Shown one piece after another: positions 26,255 through 36,123 of a stretch of DNA of 64,000 nt. Origin of the DNA: Candidatus Epulonipiscium sp. (GTDB lineage: Bacteria; Bacillota_A; Clostridia; Lachnospirales; Cellulosilyticaceae). Below the pieces are notes generated by a model. It saw only the letters and a program-made list of their open reading frames with translations, was not told where the DNA came from and did no database searches. A program made the position numbers and the translations under genes. Every line of letters begins with the position of its first letter. Positions within the stretch are counted from its first letter, which is position 1. The stretch spans positions 1-64,000 of the forward strand of contig DUUM01000431.1 in the NCBI GenBank assembly GCA_012841565.1. The letters run 5' to 3'.

Positions 26255-28636
26255 ATGAATAAGATTTTAGAATATACTTATGAGAAGCTGGTTAGTAAAC
26301 GGGTTTTCAGCTCTATAAGGTGGAATGAGTTAGCTATTTGTCTGATTGGTTTTATGATTGGAAGGATTAACATATTAAGCGGATGGAATCCCCTTAGCGT
26401 TGCTTATGTAGGCGCAACTCACCAAACAAAAAACTTACAAAAATGGAATGGTATTTTTACAATATTAGGGATTTTATCTGTAACACAGTCCTTATCCCTA
26501 ACAATTAAGTATATTACAGCTATCCTACTTATATTACTTGTAAGATGGTATATGGAAGGAATGCATTATAAAGTAAGATTAGGGGGACAAGTGGCCATTA
26601 CTATAGGAGCCACCTTTGTAATTAGTATCATTATAATTGCTGTTCGTGGATTTACATGGTATGACTTTGCCCAAACCATATTAGAACTTATTTTTATATT
26701 TGCATTTGTGTTCATATACCACAAAGGGACGGAATTAATACTGGAAAATAAAAAGAATCAGCTTACTAACCAGCAAGTAATAGGTGCAACAGTTCTTTTA
26801 GTCAGTATGATTGGTGGAATGGTTGAATTATATATTGAATTTTCTAAGGGGAATAGAATTTATATAAGGGATATTATGTGTTTTTTTATAATCATAAGCA
26901 TATCCTATCTAGGGGAGACGTCAGTAGGGGCAGCTATGGGCACGGTAATAGGGACGTTACTTGTTATGATTGGCTATATACCACCCCATCTCATTAGTAT
27001 ATATGCGTTAGCAGGATTAGGTGGGGGGTTACTTGCACCTTTAGGAAAACTAGGGGCAGTTCTAGGGGTTTTAAGTGGACACATGATAGGAATTTACTTT
27101 ATCAACGACGCAGTAATAGATCTGAGTTTGTTAGGTGCCTACTTTATAGGTGTTATGATATTTCTAATATGCCCCAAAAACTTTTTTGGTTTTTCTAATT
27201 GGTTTGGTAATAAAGAAAGGGAATATGAGCAAGAGGTTCATATGGATCGCATTCAAAAATTAACAACTATAAAGTTGGAAAGTTTTGCAGAAGCATTTAA
27301 AAAGCTATCTAACACTTTTGGAGCAATGTCTGTAAAAAAGACCTCTTTAACCCAAAAGGATATATCGCGTTTGTTCGAAGATGTTACAGATAAGGTATGT
27401 ACGGGATGTGGACTGGCAGATTACTGTTGGAATAAGGATTTTTATAATACATACCAATCAGCCTACGGCATATTAGCGGCAGCAGAGCAAAAAGATAAAA
27501 TAACACCAGCTGATGTGCCAGAGGAATTTAAGAAAAAGTGTATAAGGCTAGAGAACTTTGTACACACTTTAGATCAAACTTTTGAATTATATAAACAAAA
27601 TCTAATGTGGCAAAATAGAATCGTTGAAAGCAGGGAATTAGTATCTGAGCAACTAGGAGCTGTAGCTTCTATTATTAAGAAATTATCCAATGAAATCGAA
27701 CAACAAGTGGTATTTAAAAGAGATATGGAAAAGCAGGTTAAAGAAGAATTAGCGGCCAAAGGAATAAAGATCAAAGATGCACTTATTATCTTAACGGCAA
27801 ATGAAAAATATGAAGTAACGATTATTACAGATCGTAAAATAGACTATGCTAATGGGAAAAATACCATAATATCTATTTTAAATAATGTGATAGGAAGAAT
27901 ATTTGAAGTAGAGCAACATAATTACGGAAATAACCAAGATGAGGTTACCACTAAGTTTAAAGAAGTTTATAAATACAGGGTCGTAGCGGCGACTTCAAAT
28001 ATTGCAAAAGTAGGCAGTGTTTCAGGGGATCAGTATTCCGTAATGGAAATTTCAAATGGTCAATACTTATTAGCGATTTCAGATGGTATGGGAAGTGGCC
28101 TATCGGCCTATAATGAAAGTACGGCAACCATTGAACTTTTGGAAGAATTTATTGGAGCAGGATTTGAGAAGGATATGGCCATCAGGCTAATTAACTCGGT
28201 GCTGATACTTAAATCTAGTGAAGAAGTATTTTCAACCATGGATATGGCAATAGTAGATATGCACAGTGGTATAACGGAATTCATTAAAATAGGAGCAGCA
28301 ACTACTTTTGTAAAAAAGAAGAATTATGTAGAAATTTTAGGATCCAATAGTTTGCCGGCTGGCATTTTAAGCAAGGTAGATATAGAAACACAAAAAAGGC
28401 AACTTAGAGATGGTGATATGATTATCATGGTAAGCGATGGTATTCTAGATATAGAAAAAGATAAATTTAATCAAGAAAATACATTTATAAGGCTGATAGA
28501 AGAAGTGGATACAAATAACCCACAGTATATGGCAGATAGCTTGTTAGAGAAAGCCAAAGATCTCATTTGCGGTGAAATTGATGATGATATGACGATTATT
28601 GTTGCAAGAATTTGGGAGAAGCCGTATAAAAACTAA
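26255..28636 (+). CDS. spoIIE: Stage II sporulation protein E (PP2C-type phosphatase)
   Basis: A 793-residue protein. The N-terminal third (about 25-310) has roughly ten membrane segments. The central region includes the conserved Cys cluster VCTGCGLADYCW (about 382-393) and the FtsZ-associated coiled segment. The C-terminal PP2C domain (about 590-790) has metal ligands Asp610 (AISDGMGSG) and Asp728 (MVSDGILD). SpoIIE dephosphorylates SpoIIAA to release sigma-F in the forespore and affects the polar septum. RBS AAGGGGGAT precedes ATG 26255. The order tRNA-Met, spoIIE, tilS, hpt, ftsH is as in Bacillus. Confidence 0.96.
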   Translation: MNKILEYTYEKLVSKRVFSSIRWNELAICLIGFMIGRINILSGWNPLSVAYVGATHQTKNLQKWNGIFTILGILSVTQSLSLTIKYITAILLILLVRWYMEGMHYKVRLGGQVAITIGATFVISIIIIAVRGFTWYDFAQTILELIFIFAFVFIYHKGTELILENKKNQLTNQQVIGATVLLVSMIGGMVELYIEFSKGNRIYIRDIMCFFIIISISYLGETSVGAAMGTVIGTLLVMIGYIPPHLISIYALAGLGGGLLAPLGKLGAVLGVLSGHMIGIYFINDAVIDLSLLGAYFIGVMIFLICPKNFFGFSNWFGNKEREYEQEVHMDRIQKLTTIKLESFAEAFKKLSNTFGAMSVKKTSLTQKDISRLFEDVTDKVCTGCGLADYCWNKDFYNTYQSAYGILAAAEQKDKITPADVPEEFKKKCIRLENFVHTLDQTFELYKQNLMWQNRIVESRELVSEQLGAVASIIKKLSNEIEQQVVFKRDMEKQVKEELAAKGIKIKDALIILTANEKYEVTIITDRKIDYANGKNTIISILNNVIGRIFEVEQHNYGNNQDEVTTKFKEVYKYRVVAATSNIAKVGSVSGDQYSVMEISNGQYLLAISDGMGSGLSAYNESTATIELLEEFIGAGFEKDMAIRLINSVLILKSSEEVFSTMDMAIVDMHSGITEFIKIGAATTFVKKKNYVEILGSNSLPAGILSKVDIETQKRQLRDGDMIIMVSDGILDIEKDKFNQENTFIRLIEEVDTNNPQYMADSLLEKAKDLICGEIDDDMTIIVARIWEKPYKN

Positions 28637-28682
28637 GAAAAAGTGGGAGACTCCAATTAAAGTGATATGGAGGCTCAAAATC

Positions 28683-28940
28683 ATGGAAAAAGAGCAAGTT
28701 ATTAAAATAAAGGGCAACGAAGATGGATGGTACAAAGAAGCAATCTTTGTTATCAATAAGGGGATTGTGGTTTCCTGCACTCATAAAGACCTGCAGCAAA
28801 GGGCTGATTTAATTATTGGTAACCATGCCAAGAAGAATGGTTTGGGTCCCCAGGTGAAATATGAGTCCACAGATAAAGCCTTAAACCTCATATTATTTAG
28901 TAGCATAGGCATATTAATAATATGTCTATGGTTATTATAA
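28683..28940 (+). CDS. Small tail-anchored protein of unknown function
   Basis: An 85-residue protein not recognised. Residues 1-62 are polar (MEKEQVIKIKGNEDGWYKEA, then a KDLQQRADLIIGNHAKKNG stretch) and 66-85 form a single hydrophobic C-terminal segment ending at the stop (SSIGILIICLWLL), so it is probably tail-anchored. GGAGG lies 10 bases before ATG 28683; the longer frame from 28599 overlaps spoIIE and has no such site. It ends 7 bp before a terminator. It may be cotranscribed with spoIIE and hence expressed in early sporulation; that is inference from position. Confidence 0.6.
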   Translation: MEKEQVIKIKGNEDGWYKEAIFVINKGIVVSCTHKDLQQRADLIIGNHAKKNGLGPQVKYESTDKALNLILFSSIGILIICLWLL

Positions 28941-28947
28941 AAGTACT

Positions 28948-28976
28948 GCAATGTGTCTATACATTGCTTTTTTTTT
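28948..28976 (+). terminator. Intrinsic terminator before tilS
   Basis: GCAATGT (28948-28954) pairs with ACATTGC (28961-28967) and is followed by nine T. It separates the spoIIE unit from tilS. Confidence 0.85.
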
Positions 28977-29023
28977 ATTTATCTCTTACAATAAGAGGAC
29001 TTATTAGAAATGAAGGGGATATT

Positions 29024-30391
29024 ATGAGAAATAATGTTAAGCAGTACATTAACCAGAATAAGTTAATCTCGCGCAATCAGCATATCGTTATTGGTGTGTC
29101 AGGAGGTGCTGATTCAATATGTCTGTTTCACATTCTAAAATCACTTCAAGAAGAATATAACCTTAAGCTTACAGTAGCCCATATTAATCATGGGATGCGT
29201 CAAGAGGCAGCGGAAGATGCTGCTTTTGTGGAGGCATTATGCGTAGATTGGGGGGTTCCATACAAAGAACATCAGTGTCATATCGTCCAGTTAGCAAAAG
29301 AACAAAAGATATCAGAAGAAGTTGTTGGGAGAAATGAACGGTATCAATTTTTTGAAAAAATTAGATTAGAGTATAACGCAGACAAAATTGCAGTGGCTCA
29401 CACTATGAATGATCAAGCAGAAACTATGCTGATGCGTCTAATACGTGGGAGTGGTGTGACAGGTCTTGGGGCTATAATGGCCCAAAGAGATTTAATTATT
29501 AGGCCGCTTTTAATGGTAAGCCGGGAAGATGTAGAGCAGTACTGCCATGTGAATGGACTGGCCTTTAAAGAAGATATCACAAATAAAATGGCTATCTATA
29601 CGAGGAATAAGCTCAGGCTACAAGTGCTGCCTATACTAAAAAAGGAGTTTAATCCCAAAATCATCGAAGCTGTTTCCCAAGCAGCAGCTCAACTACAAGA
29701 AACCGAAAGTTATTTAGAAATACAGACTAAGTTAGCCTACGAGTCTATGGCACACAAATATAAAAAGGGATATTCAATCCAAATAGAACCGCTTTTATCT
29801 TTTCATCCAGTCATTCAAAGCAGGATTATAAGAATGGCAATTGAAAACCATGTAGGAGATTTAAAAGATATCAATCATCAAAATATTAAAGATGTTTTAA
29901 GTTTAGTAGAAAAACAAAGTGGAAAAAGCATTCATATTGGTAATCAATGCGTAGCAATAAGGGAGCATGGATATATTAGGATTATAAATGAAGAAAAACC
30001 CTTAGCTTATAGTCGTAACTTGGCGTTAGGAATCAATAAGATTGTAGAATGTAACAAAAAAGTAGAAATGATACTACTAGATAATAGCAAAATCAAACAA
30101 AGGTATCAAAATACCTATACTAAAAACATTGATTATGATAAAATTAGTGGTAATCTACAGATTAGAAATCGCCAGGTTGGAGATAGAATACTACTTAAAA
30201 ATGGTTCTAAGAAATTAAAGGACTTTTTTATTGATGAAAAGATACCTAAAACATGTCGGGATGATATTATTGTAATTGCGGATCAAAGTAATATAATATG
30301 GGTTGTTGGTTATCGTTTAAGCGAAGAATATTACATAACCGAACAAACAAAACATGTACTTCAGATACAAATTAATGACTTATTAACGTAA
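29024..30391 (+). CDS. tilS: tRNA(Ile)-lysidine synthetase TilS
   Basis: A 455-residue enzyme converting C34 of tRNA-Ile(CAU) to lysidine so that it reads AUA. The PP-loop SGGADS (26-31) and the HINHGMRQEA-like AHINHGMRQEAAED segment are intact; the substrate-binding TilS central domain (about 220-330) and TilS C-terminal domain (LQIRNRQVGDRILLKNGSKK, about 375-394) follow. ATG 29024 is supported by GAAGGGGAT; an in-frame ATG at 28922 would run through the preceding gene end and terminator. It is followed 21 bp later by hpt. Confidence 0.94.
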   Translation: MRNNVKQYINQNKLISRNQHIVIGVSGGADSICLFHILKSLQEEYNLKLTVAHINHGMRQEAAEDAAFVEALCVDWGVPYKEHQCHIVQLAKEQKISEEVVGRNERYQFFEKIRLEYNADKIAVAHTMNDQAETMLMRLIRGSGVTGLGAIMAQRDLIIRPLLMVSREDVEQYCHVNGLAFKEDITNKMAIYTRNKLRLQVLPILKKEFNPKIIEAVSQAAAQLQETESYLEIQTKLAYESMAHKYKKGYSIQIEPLLSFHPVIQSRIIRMAIENHVGDLKDINHQNIKDVLSLVEKQSGKSIHIGNQCVAIREHGYIRIINEEKPLAYSRNLALGINKIVECNKKVEMILLDNSKIKQRYQNTYTKNIDYDKISGNLQIRNRQVGDRILLKNGSKKLKDFFIDEKIPKTCRDDIIVIADQSNIIWVVGYRLSEEYYITEQTKHVLQIQINDLLT

Positions 30392-30412
30392 AACTAACCA
30401 GGAGGGATTTTA

Positions 30413-30928
30413 TTGAATTTGGATGTACTTATTTCAGAAGAAGAAATATACCAGAAGACAAAAGAGTTAGGTGCTAGAATTTCTAAAGATTACGCAGGTA
30501 AAGAAATTACTGTGATTTGTGTATTAAAAGGTGGCGTAATGTTTATGGTAGATCTAGTGAAGCAAATTAACATTCCACTAAAGATGGATTTTATGGTAGT
30601 ATCTAGCTATGGAGATGAGTTTAAAAGTACTGGAATTGTAAAAATTGTCAAAGATCTAGATGAGGGCATTACAGGCAAGCACGTGGTAATTGTAGAAGAT
30701 ATTATTGACTCTGGTCGCACGCTTCATTATTTAATTAAGATTTTAAAAGAGAGAAATCCAGCAAGTATTGAGATATGTACGCTTTTAGACAAACCTGAGC
30801 AACGTATGGCCAAGGTAGATGTTAAATATGTAGGATTTGAAATTGAAAACCATTTTGTGTTAGGTTATGGACTAGATTACAAACAACTTTATCGTAATCT
30901 TCCGTATATAGCAGTTAACAAAGAATAA
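30413..30928 (+). CDS. hpt: Hypoxanthine phosphoribosyltransferase
   Basis: A 171-residue purine salvage enzyme using PRPP to convert hypoxanthine or guanine to IMP or GMP. The PRPP motif VVIVEDIIDSGRTLHYL lies near 92-108, with the flexible-loop MVVSSYGDEFKSTG at about 62-75 and C-terminal VLGYGLDYKQLYRNLP. The TTG start at 30413 follows AGGAGGGAT. tilS-hpt-ftsH order is conserved among Firmicutes. Confidence 0.95.
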   Translation: MNLDVLISEEEIYQKTKELGARISKDYAGKEITVICVLKGGVMFMVDLVKQINIPLKMDFMVVSSYGDEFKSTGIVKIVKDLDEGITGKHVVIVEDIIDSGRTLHYLIKILKERNPASIEICTLLDKPEQRMAKVDVKYVGFEIENHFVLGYGLDYKQLYRNLPYIAVNKE

Positions 30929-30978
30929 AATCTTAAGTATATAATAAAAATAAAAGAATGAGAGAGGAGGAGTATTCC

Positions 30979-32928
30979 TTGAAAAAGAACTTTAAAAGTT
31001 TCGGTTTATATATGAGTATATTACTTATTATCCTTTTAGCAGTTGTATTAGGACAAGGCAGTCTTTCAAAGACATCAAAGGAATCCCTAGCACACACACA
31101 ATTATTAAAGAAAATAGAAGCAAAAGAAGTAAAGTCAGTGGTTATTCAATCCCCAGCAAGTGGAGATGTTGCAGATGCTAAGGTAGTCCTAAGCAGTGAT
31201 GTTGTAGGAGCTCCAGAGAAGGTTGCCATAATATATGCAAGTGAATTTATGGCATATTTAAATGGATTGCCAAAGGATATAAGAGATGCTGTGGAGGTGA
31301 GTGTTATTCAACCGCCGCAGCCTAGCCTGTTAATGACCATGCTTCCTACACTTATGATTGTGGGACTTCTCATATTTGTGCTTATGTTTTTTATGCAACA
31401 AATGCAGGGTGGCGGAGGCGGAGGAAAGGTAATGTCCTTCGGTAAAAGCAAAGCTAAAATGATGACAGATGATCAGAAAAAGACGACATTCAAAAATGTA
31501 GCAGGTCTTGATGAAGAAAAACAAGAGCTTTCAGAGCTGGTTGATTTCTTAAAATCACCAAAAAAGTATATTGATGTAGGTGCGCGCATTCCTAAAGGCG
31601 TCCTTTTAGTAGGACCACCAGGAACGGGTAAAACATTATTAGCAAGAGCAGTATCAGGAGAAGCAGGCGTACCGTTCTTTAGTATATCAGGTTCTGATTT
31701 TGTTGAAATGTTTGTAGGAGTAGGTGCTTCTCGTGTAAGAGACCTATTTGAACAAGCCAAAAAGAATGCGCCATGTATTATATTTATTGATGAGATTGAT
31801 GCAGTGGGTAGAAAACGTGGGGCAGGAGTAGGCGGCGGCCATGATGAGAGAGAACAGACACTGAATCAACTCCTTGTAGAAATGGATGGTTTTGGAGATA
31901 ATGAAGGGGTTATTATGATAGCTGCAACTAACCGTGCAGATATTTTAGACCCGGCACTTCTTAGACCAGGACGTTTTGATAGGCAAGTTGTAGTGGGTAG
32001 ACCAGATGTCAAAGGGCGCGAGGATATCTTAAAGATCCACTCAAGAGGAAAGCCTCTTCAAGAAGATGTGAATTTAAGAATCGTTGCACAAACAACGCCA
32101 GGATTTACAGGTGCAGACCTTGAAAACCTAATGAATGAATCCGCACTTTTAACAGCGCGTGAAAATAAGCGTGCCATAGATATGGAAGAAGTACAAAAGG
32201 CATTAATAAAAATCACTGTAGGAACAGAAAAGAAAAGTCATGTGGTTTCGGCTAAAGAAAGACGCGTTACAGCCTATCACGAAGCAGGTCATGGTATTAT
32301 ACACGAGGTTCTTTCTGAAATTGACCCAGTGCATAGTATATCGATTATTCCAACAGGAAGAGCAGGCGGTTATACAATGTCACTTCCAGGAGAGGATACG
32401 ATGTATGTAACCAAGACTTATATGCACCAAGAAATTGTTGCATTATTAGGTGGCCGAGCAGCAGAAGAAATTGTTATAGGAGATATTACAACAGGTGCTT
32501 CTAATGATATTGAGCGAGCTACAAATATTGCGCGCAGTATGGTTACAAAATATGGTATGAGTGATTTAGGACCAATGAAGTACGGAGAAGAGCAAGAAGA
32601 TGTATTCCTTGGACGCGACTATAACCAAAACCGTAACTATAGTGAAGAAGTAGCCCTTGCAATTGATCAACAAGTAAAGCTGTTTATTGAAGAAGCGTAT
32701 TCAGAAGCCAAAAGACTTTTAGAGGAGAATATAGATGCTCTAGAACGTACGGCGCAGACACTTATGAAGAAAGAAAAAGTGACAGGAGACCAGCTACGTA
32801 GGATTATGAATGGGGAAGAGATTGATGATGATGAAACATTTAATGATAATATCTTCCGAGCAGCTGAACTCATGAGAGAAAAAAGAGAAGAACAGGAAAA
32901 AGGTGTAGATATTACACCAGGATCTTAA
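30979..32928 (+). CDS. ftsH: ATP-dependent membrane zinc metalloprotease FtsH
   Basis: A 649-residue membrane AAA+ protease. Two N-terminal membrane helices (about 8-26 and 115-137) flank an extracytoplasmic segment. A Gly-rich linker precedes Walker A GPPGTGKT (212-219), Walker [12 protein letters not shown] and SRH ([19 protein letters not shown]). The zinc site HEAGH (His434, Glu435, His438) is intact. It degrades unstable membrane and regulatory proteins, and in Bacillus is needed for sporulation. TTG 30979 is correctly spaced after AGGAGGAG; an ATG at 30958 precedes that site. Confidence 0.96.
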   Translation: MKKNFKSFGLYMSILLIILLAVVLGQGSLSKTSKESLAHTQLLKKIEAKEVKSVVIQSPASGDVADAKVVLSSDVVGAPEKVAIIYASEFMAYLNGLPKDIRDAVEVSVIQPPQPSLLMTMLPTLMIVGLLIFVLMFFMQQMQGGGGGGKVMSFGKSKAKMMTDDQKKTTFKNVAGLDEEKQELSELVDFLKSPKKYIDVGARIPKGVLLVGPPGTGKTLLARAVSGEAGVPFFSISGSDFVEMFVGVGASRVRDLFEQAKKNAPCIIFIDEIDAVGRKRGAGVGGGHDEREQTLNQLLVEMDGFGDNEGVIMIAATNRADILDPALLRPGRFDRQVVVGRPDVKGREDILKIHSRGKPLQEDVNLRIVAQTTPGFTGADLENLMNESALLTARENKRAIDMEEVQKALIKITVGTEKKSHVVSAKERRVTAYHEAGHGIIHEVLSEIDPVHSISIIPTGRAGGYTMSLPGEDTMYVTKTYMHQEIVALLGGRAAEEIVIGDITTGASNDIERATNIARSMVTKYGMSDLGPMKYGEEQEDVFLGRDYNQNRNYSEEVALAIDQQVKLFIEEAYSEAKRLLEENIDALERTAQTLMKKEKVTGDQLRRIMNGEEIDDDETFNDNIFRAAELMREKREEQEKGVDITPGS

Positions 32929-32934
32929 AAAAAT

Positions 32935-32969
32935 AAGGGGTGCCGACTTAGTTGTTGGTGCCCTTTTTG
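32935..32969 (+). terminator. Probable terminator after ftsH
   Basis: AAGGG (32935-32939) pairs with CCCTT (32961-32965), with an inner GCCGAC/GTTGGT stem, followed by T residues. Confidence 0.55.
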
Positions 32970-33040
32970 TTGTTGGAGAGGGTTGGCTGGTGTGGTATAC
33001 TATTGGATAGATTGAAATAAGGTGATGTGAGGAGAGTTTT

Positions 33041-34021
33041 ATGAGAGAGAAGATTCTTGGGATGTTGCGGGAAACGAAAGATTATATTTCGGGTGAGCGG
33101 ATGAGCCAGGAGCTTGGCGTTAGCAGGAGTATGGTTTGGAAGGTTATAAAAGGCCTTCGAGATGAAGGATATAAGGTTGATTCCGTGACCAATAAGGGAT
33201 ATCGGTTGGCGGCTGTTCCAAATTTGATTACAGGTGAAGAAGTAAGATCTGTGTTGGAGCCGAAGATTTTCGGTAAGGAAATTTATGATTATAAGGAAGT
33301 TGATTCTACTAATGTGATTGCAAAAGCAAAGGCTAGGGAGGGCGCTAAGGAGGGTACTGTATTTATTGCCGAATCTCAGACGGGGGGGAAGGGTCGACTG
33401 GGAAAGGTTTGGGAGTCCCCTAGTGGGACAGGTATATGGATGAGTATTGTCGTTAGGCCAGAGATAGTACCACAGGAAGTTTCGGGAATTACCCTTGTTG
33501 CAGGACTTGCTATATGCAAGGCTATTAGAAAAGTAACAAGCTTGTCAGCTTATATTAAGTGGCCCAATGATATTGTGGTAAACGGCAAAAAGGTTTGTGG
33601 CATATTAACAGAAATGAGTGCGGAGATTGATCGGGTAAACTATGTCATCATTGGTATAGGGATCAATGTTAATACCACTAAATTTCCTGAAGAGTTGCGG
33701 AAAATAGCTACTTCCCTTAAAATAGAAAGTGGTATAGACTATAGTCGGAAAGATATTGTGGCTCAGGTACTCATGCTTTTCGAAGAATATTATCAGAAAT
33801 ATGTACAAGGAGAATCATTACAGGGTGCTTTGGAGGAATATAAAGACTTATGTATTACTCTGAAGAATGAAGTGAGTATTATTGATAAAGATAAATCTTA
33901 TGAGGCTACACCTTTAGATATCGATAAAACAGGAGCCCTTATTGTAGAAAAAAAAGATGGAAGTATAGAGAAAATTACATCTGGTGAAGTATCCGTTAGA
34001 GGGATATATGGCTACGTCTAA
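33041..34021 (+). CDS. birA: Biotin operon repressor / biotin-protein ligase BirA
   Basis: A 326-residue bifunctional protein. The N-terminal winged helix (1-62, YISGERMSQELGVSRSMVWK) implies DNA binding. The ligase domain has GKGRLGKVWESPSGTG (about 115-130), the biotinyl-AMP loop, then KWPNDIVVNGKKVCGILTE and a C-terminal SH3-like domain (about 275-326). It biotinylates carboxylases and probably represses biotin genes when biotinyl-AMP is plentiful. GAGGAGAG precedes ATG 33041. Local base composition is somewhat richer in G at the start of the gene than in its neighbours. Confidence 0.93.
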   Translation: MREKILGMLRETKDYISGERMSQELGVSRSMVWKVIKGLRDEGYKVDSVTNKGYRLAAVPNLITGEEVRSVLEPKIFGKEIYDYKEVDSTNVIAKAKAREGAKEGTVFIAESQTGGKGRLGKVWESPSGTGIWMSIVVRPEIVPQEVSGITLVAGLAICKAIRKVTSLSAYIKWPNDIVVNGKKVCGILTEMSAEIDRVNYVIIGIGINVNTTKFPEELRKIATSLKIESGIDYSRKDIVAQVLMLFEEYYQKYVQGESLQGALEEYKDLCITLKNEVSIIDKDKSYEATPLDIDKTGALIVEKKDGSIEKITSGEVSVRGIYGYV

Positions 34022-34064
34022 GATTAGATTAACTTAACTTAAATACGATTTAAAGGAGAAGAAT

Positions 34065-34520
34065 ATGGACAAACAAATTTTTATCTCTGCCTCTTATTAC
34101 AAACAAAAATATTATGCGAACCCTAAATTTGAGGGGCTGCCAGTAGAAATTAGAAATGAGATGAGAGATCTTTGCATTATGCTAGCGGAAAAGCTTCATG
34201 GTGTTATTACGTTGGGATTTCATCTGAGTGGAGATGTATTTTTTGAAATAGAAGCAGAAGAAGATGACTTTGATTATGATGAAATAGGATCAAGATTAGA
34301 ATTAAAAGACATAGAAGAAGAAAATAAGGAAAGATTTAAGACAATGAAATTATGGTACCTTATGTATCAAACTGAATATGGAGATCTTTTTCGGGAAATA
34401 CTAAGCCTGTACCACAGTCAAAAGAAGACCTCTGATGAAATTATTGATATTTTATCAAGTAAATATAATCAAGATATGACGGATATGGTAGTAGAAATAT
34501 TAGAAAGCATCCAAGAATAA
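34065..34520 (+). CDS. Conserved hypothetical protein, DUF6145-like
   Basis: A 151-residue soluble acidic protein. It resembles, from memory, the clostridial DUF6145 family often found beside birA; no function is known. Visible features: MDKQIFISASYYKQKYYANP at the start, an acidic stretch (EAEEDDFDYDEIG, about 64-76) and a predicted helical C-terminal half ending in a segment rich in Asp, Ile and Glu. No signal peptide, membrane segment, Cys cluster or nucleotide-binding motif. RBS AAAGGAGAAG before ATG 34065. Confidence 0.65.
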   Translation: MDKQIFISASYYKQKYYANPKFEGLPVEIRNEMRDLCIMLAEKLHGVITLGFHLSGDVFFEIEAEEDDFDYDEIGSRLELKDIEEENKERFKTMKLWYLMYQTEYGDLFREILSLYHSQKKTSDEIIDILSSKYNQDMTDMVVEILESIQE

Positions 34521-34551
34521 GGGCTAAAAGGTATCTAAAAGCAAGTAAATG

Positions 34552-34580
34552 TTGATTATATTCGCAAAACTATATATAAT
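34552..34580 (+). promoter_or_regulatory. Probable promoter for the ECF S-component gene
   Basis: TTGATT (34552-34557), 17-bp spacer, TATAAT (34575-34580), 60 bp before the gene. Confidence 0.6.
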
Positions 34581-34640
34581 AGGATTGTTACAAAAAAATA
34601 TGTCTTGTATCCATAAGGAACGAGAACGGAGGAAATTAAA

Positions 34641-35240
34641 ATGAAAAAGATGAGCACGAAAGAAATGGTAACAGCAGCGGTATTAAGTGCAATTATTGTT
34701 GTTTTGGGTTATACCCCTTTGGGATTAATACCATTACCAACAATGACGGCCACAATATTACACATACCAGTAGCCATAGGAGCAATTTTATACGGGCCTG
34801 CAATGGGTCTAACACTTGGTATGGTGATGGGGTTGACATCACTATCTAAGGCGTTTATAGCCCCAACGAGTCCGTTGGATTATTTATTTCAAAACCCATT
34901 AATATCAGTGTTACCACGAGCCCTTATGGGAGTACTTACAGCTTATGTGTTTATTACACTTAGGAAAGTGATTAAAAAATCAAGCATTAGTGTAGGAATT
35001 ACAGCGGCAATAGCAAGTATTGCCAACACAGTACTTACTTTAGGAGCTCTAGTCATCATTTACTCAGACAAAGTAGCAGTAATATTAGCCGAATTAGCGG
35101 CCCTAGGCGTAGCAGTTCCGGGTACAGCAATGGCGTTTGTAGTTGGAATTGCAAGTACAAGTGGCATAGCAGAAGCAATCATCACAGTAATAGTTGTGGT
35201 GCCCATTATAATAGCCTTAAGAAAAACCCTTGAATCGTAG
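34641..35240 (+). CDS. ECF transporter S component, probable pantothenate transporter
   Basis: A 199-residue membrane protein with about six hydrophobic segments and the ECF S-component opening (STKEMVTAAVLSAIIVVLGY) including the conserved small-residue helix that docks with EcfT. The family binds vitamins and works with shared EcfA/A'/T, which are not in this window. The neighbour coaX encodes pantothenate kinase, so pantothenate is the likeliest substrate (PanT type); birA two genes upstream leaves biotin as an alternative. RBS CGGAGGAAA. A terminator separates it from coaX. Confidence 0.75.
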   Translation: MKKMSTKEMVTAAVLSAIIVVLGYTPLGLIPLPTMTATILHIPVAIGAILYGPAMGLTLGMVMGLTSLSKAFIAPTSPLDYLFQNPLISVLPRALMGVLTAYVFITLRKVIKKSSISVGITAAIASIANTVLTLGALVIIYSDKVAVILAELAALGVAVPGTAMAFVVGIASTSGIAEAIITVIVVVPIIIALRKTLES

Positions 35241-35243
35241 ATT

Positions 35244-35271
35244 AAAACAGGCACTCAAGTGCCTGTTTTTT
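35244..35271 (+). terminator. Intrinsic terminator after S-component gene
   Basis: AAAACAGGCACT (35244-35255) pairs with AGTGCCTGTTTT (35258-35269), two-base centre, T run. Confidence 0.88.
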
Positions 35272-35339
35272 ATAATATTATTTTAGTAGAATATACCTGT
35301 AATAGGTATGTTCTTAATAGCATAGGAGAGTGGCAGCAT

Positions 35340-36113
35340 ATGATACTCGTAGTGGATGTAGGAAATACAAATATTGTTGTAGGTGTAATGGTTAGTACGG
35401 AGCTAATAGGAGGTTGGAGAATGACTAGTCAATCTCCCCGTAGCTCAGATGAATACGGTATTCTTATTTTAGAATTTTTAAAACAAAAGAACATTAACAT
35501 ATCAGATATTGAGGATGTAATCATTTCCTGCGTAGTCCCGGATATTCTGTATTCTCTAAGCGGTAGCTTTAAAAAATATCTTGACTTGACGCCTATCACC
35601 ATAGGGCCGGGATTGAAGACTGGAATAGATATTCGTACAGATAATCCGAGGGAAGTAGGGGCAGACCGAATTGTAAATGTTGTAGCAGGATATGAACTTC
35701 ACGGAGGACCTGCTATGATCATTGATTTTGGAACAGCCACAACATATGATGTAGTTACAGAAAAAGGCGAGTTTATTGCAGGGATCACATCCCCAGGTAT
35801 TCGCATTAGTGCTGATGCGCTGTGGGAAAGAGCTGCGCAGCTTCCCAAATTCGAAATAAAACGGCCAAAGCATATTTTAGATGCAAAAAATACGATTACC
35901 AGTATGCAGGCAGGCCTTGTCTATGGTTATATTGGACAAGTTGAATATATTGCAAAAAAGGTAAAAGAAGAATTAGGCGTAGAAAATCTAAAAATAATAG
36001 CGACAGGGGGCCTTGGAAAGATTATACAAGAAGGGACAGATGTTATTGATGTCTATGACCCTTTACTAACTTTAAAAGGACTTAGTTTAATATATGATAA
36101 AAACAAGAAATAA
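35340..36113 (+). CDS. coaX: Type III pantothenate kinase
   Basis: A 257-residue ASKHA-fold kinase, first step of CoA synthesis. [17 protein letters not shown] contains the catalytic Asp6 and phosphate loop; [13 protein letters not shown] (about 106-118) and [13 protein letters not shown] (about 127-139) are family signatures. ATG 35340 after TAGGAGAG gives the normal length; the frame upstream to 35259 runs back through the preceding terminator. dusB follows after 10 bp. Type III kinases need a monovalent cation and are not inhibited by CoA. Confidence 0.95.
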   Translation: MILVVDVGNTNIVVGVMVSTELIGGWRMTSQSPRSSDEYGILILEFLKQKNINISDIEDVIISCVVPDILYSLSGSFKKYLDLTPITIGPGLKTGIDIRTDNPREVGADRIVNVVAGYELHGGPAMIIDFGTATTYDVVTEKGEFIAGITSPGIRISADALWERAAQLPKFEIKRPKHILDAKNTITSMQAGLVYGYIGQVEYIAKKVKEELGVENLKIIATGGLGKIIQEGTDVIDVYDPLLTLKGLSLIYDKNKK

Positions 36114-36123
36114 GGTGAAATAA

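Noticed and set aside
28922..29023. N-terminal extension of TilS from ATG 28922
   Set aside because: It would begin within the preceding gene and cross a T9 terminator; the RBS and homology support ATG 29024.
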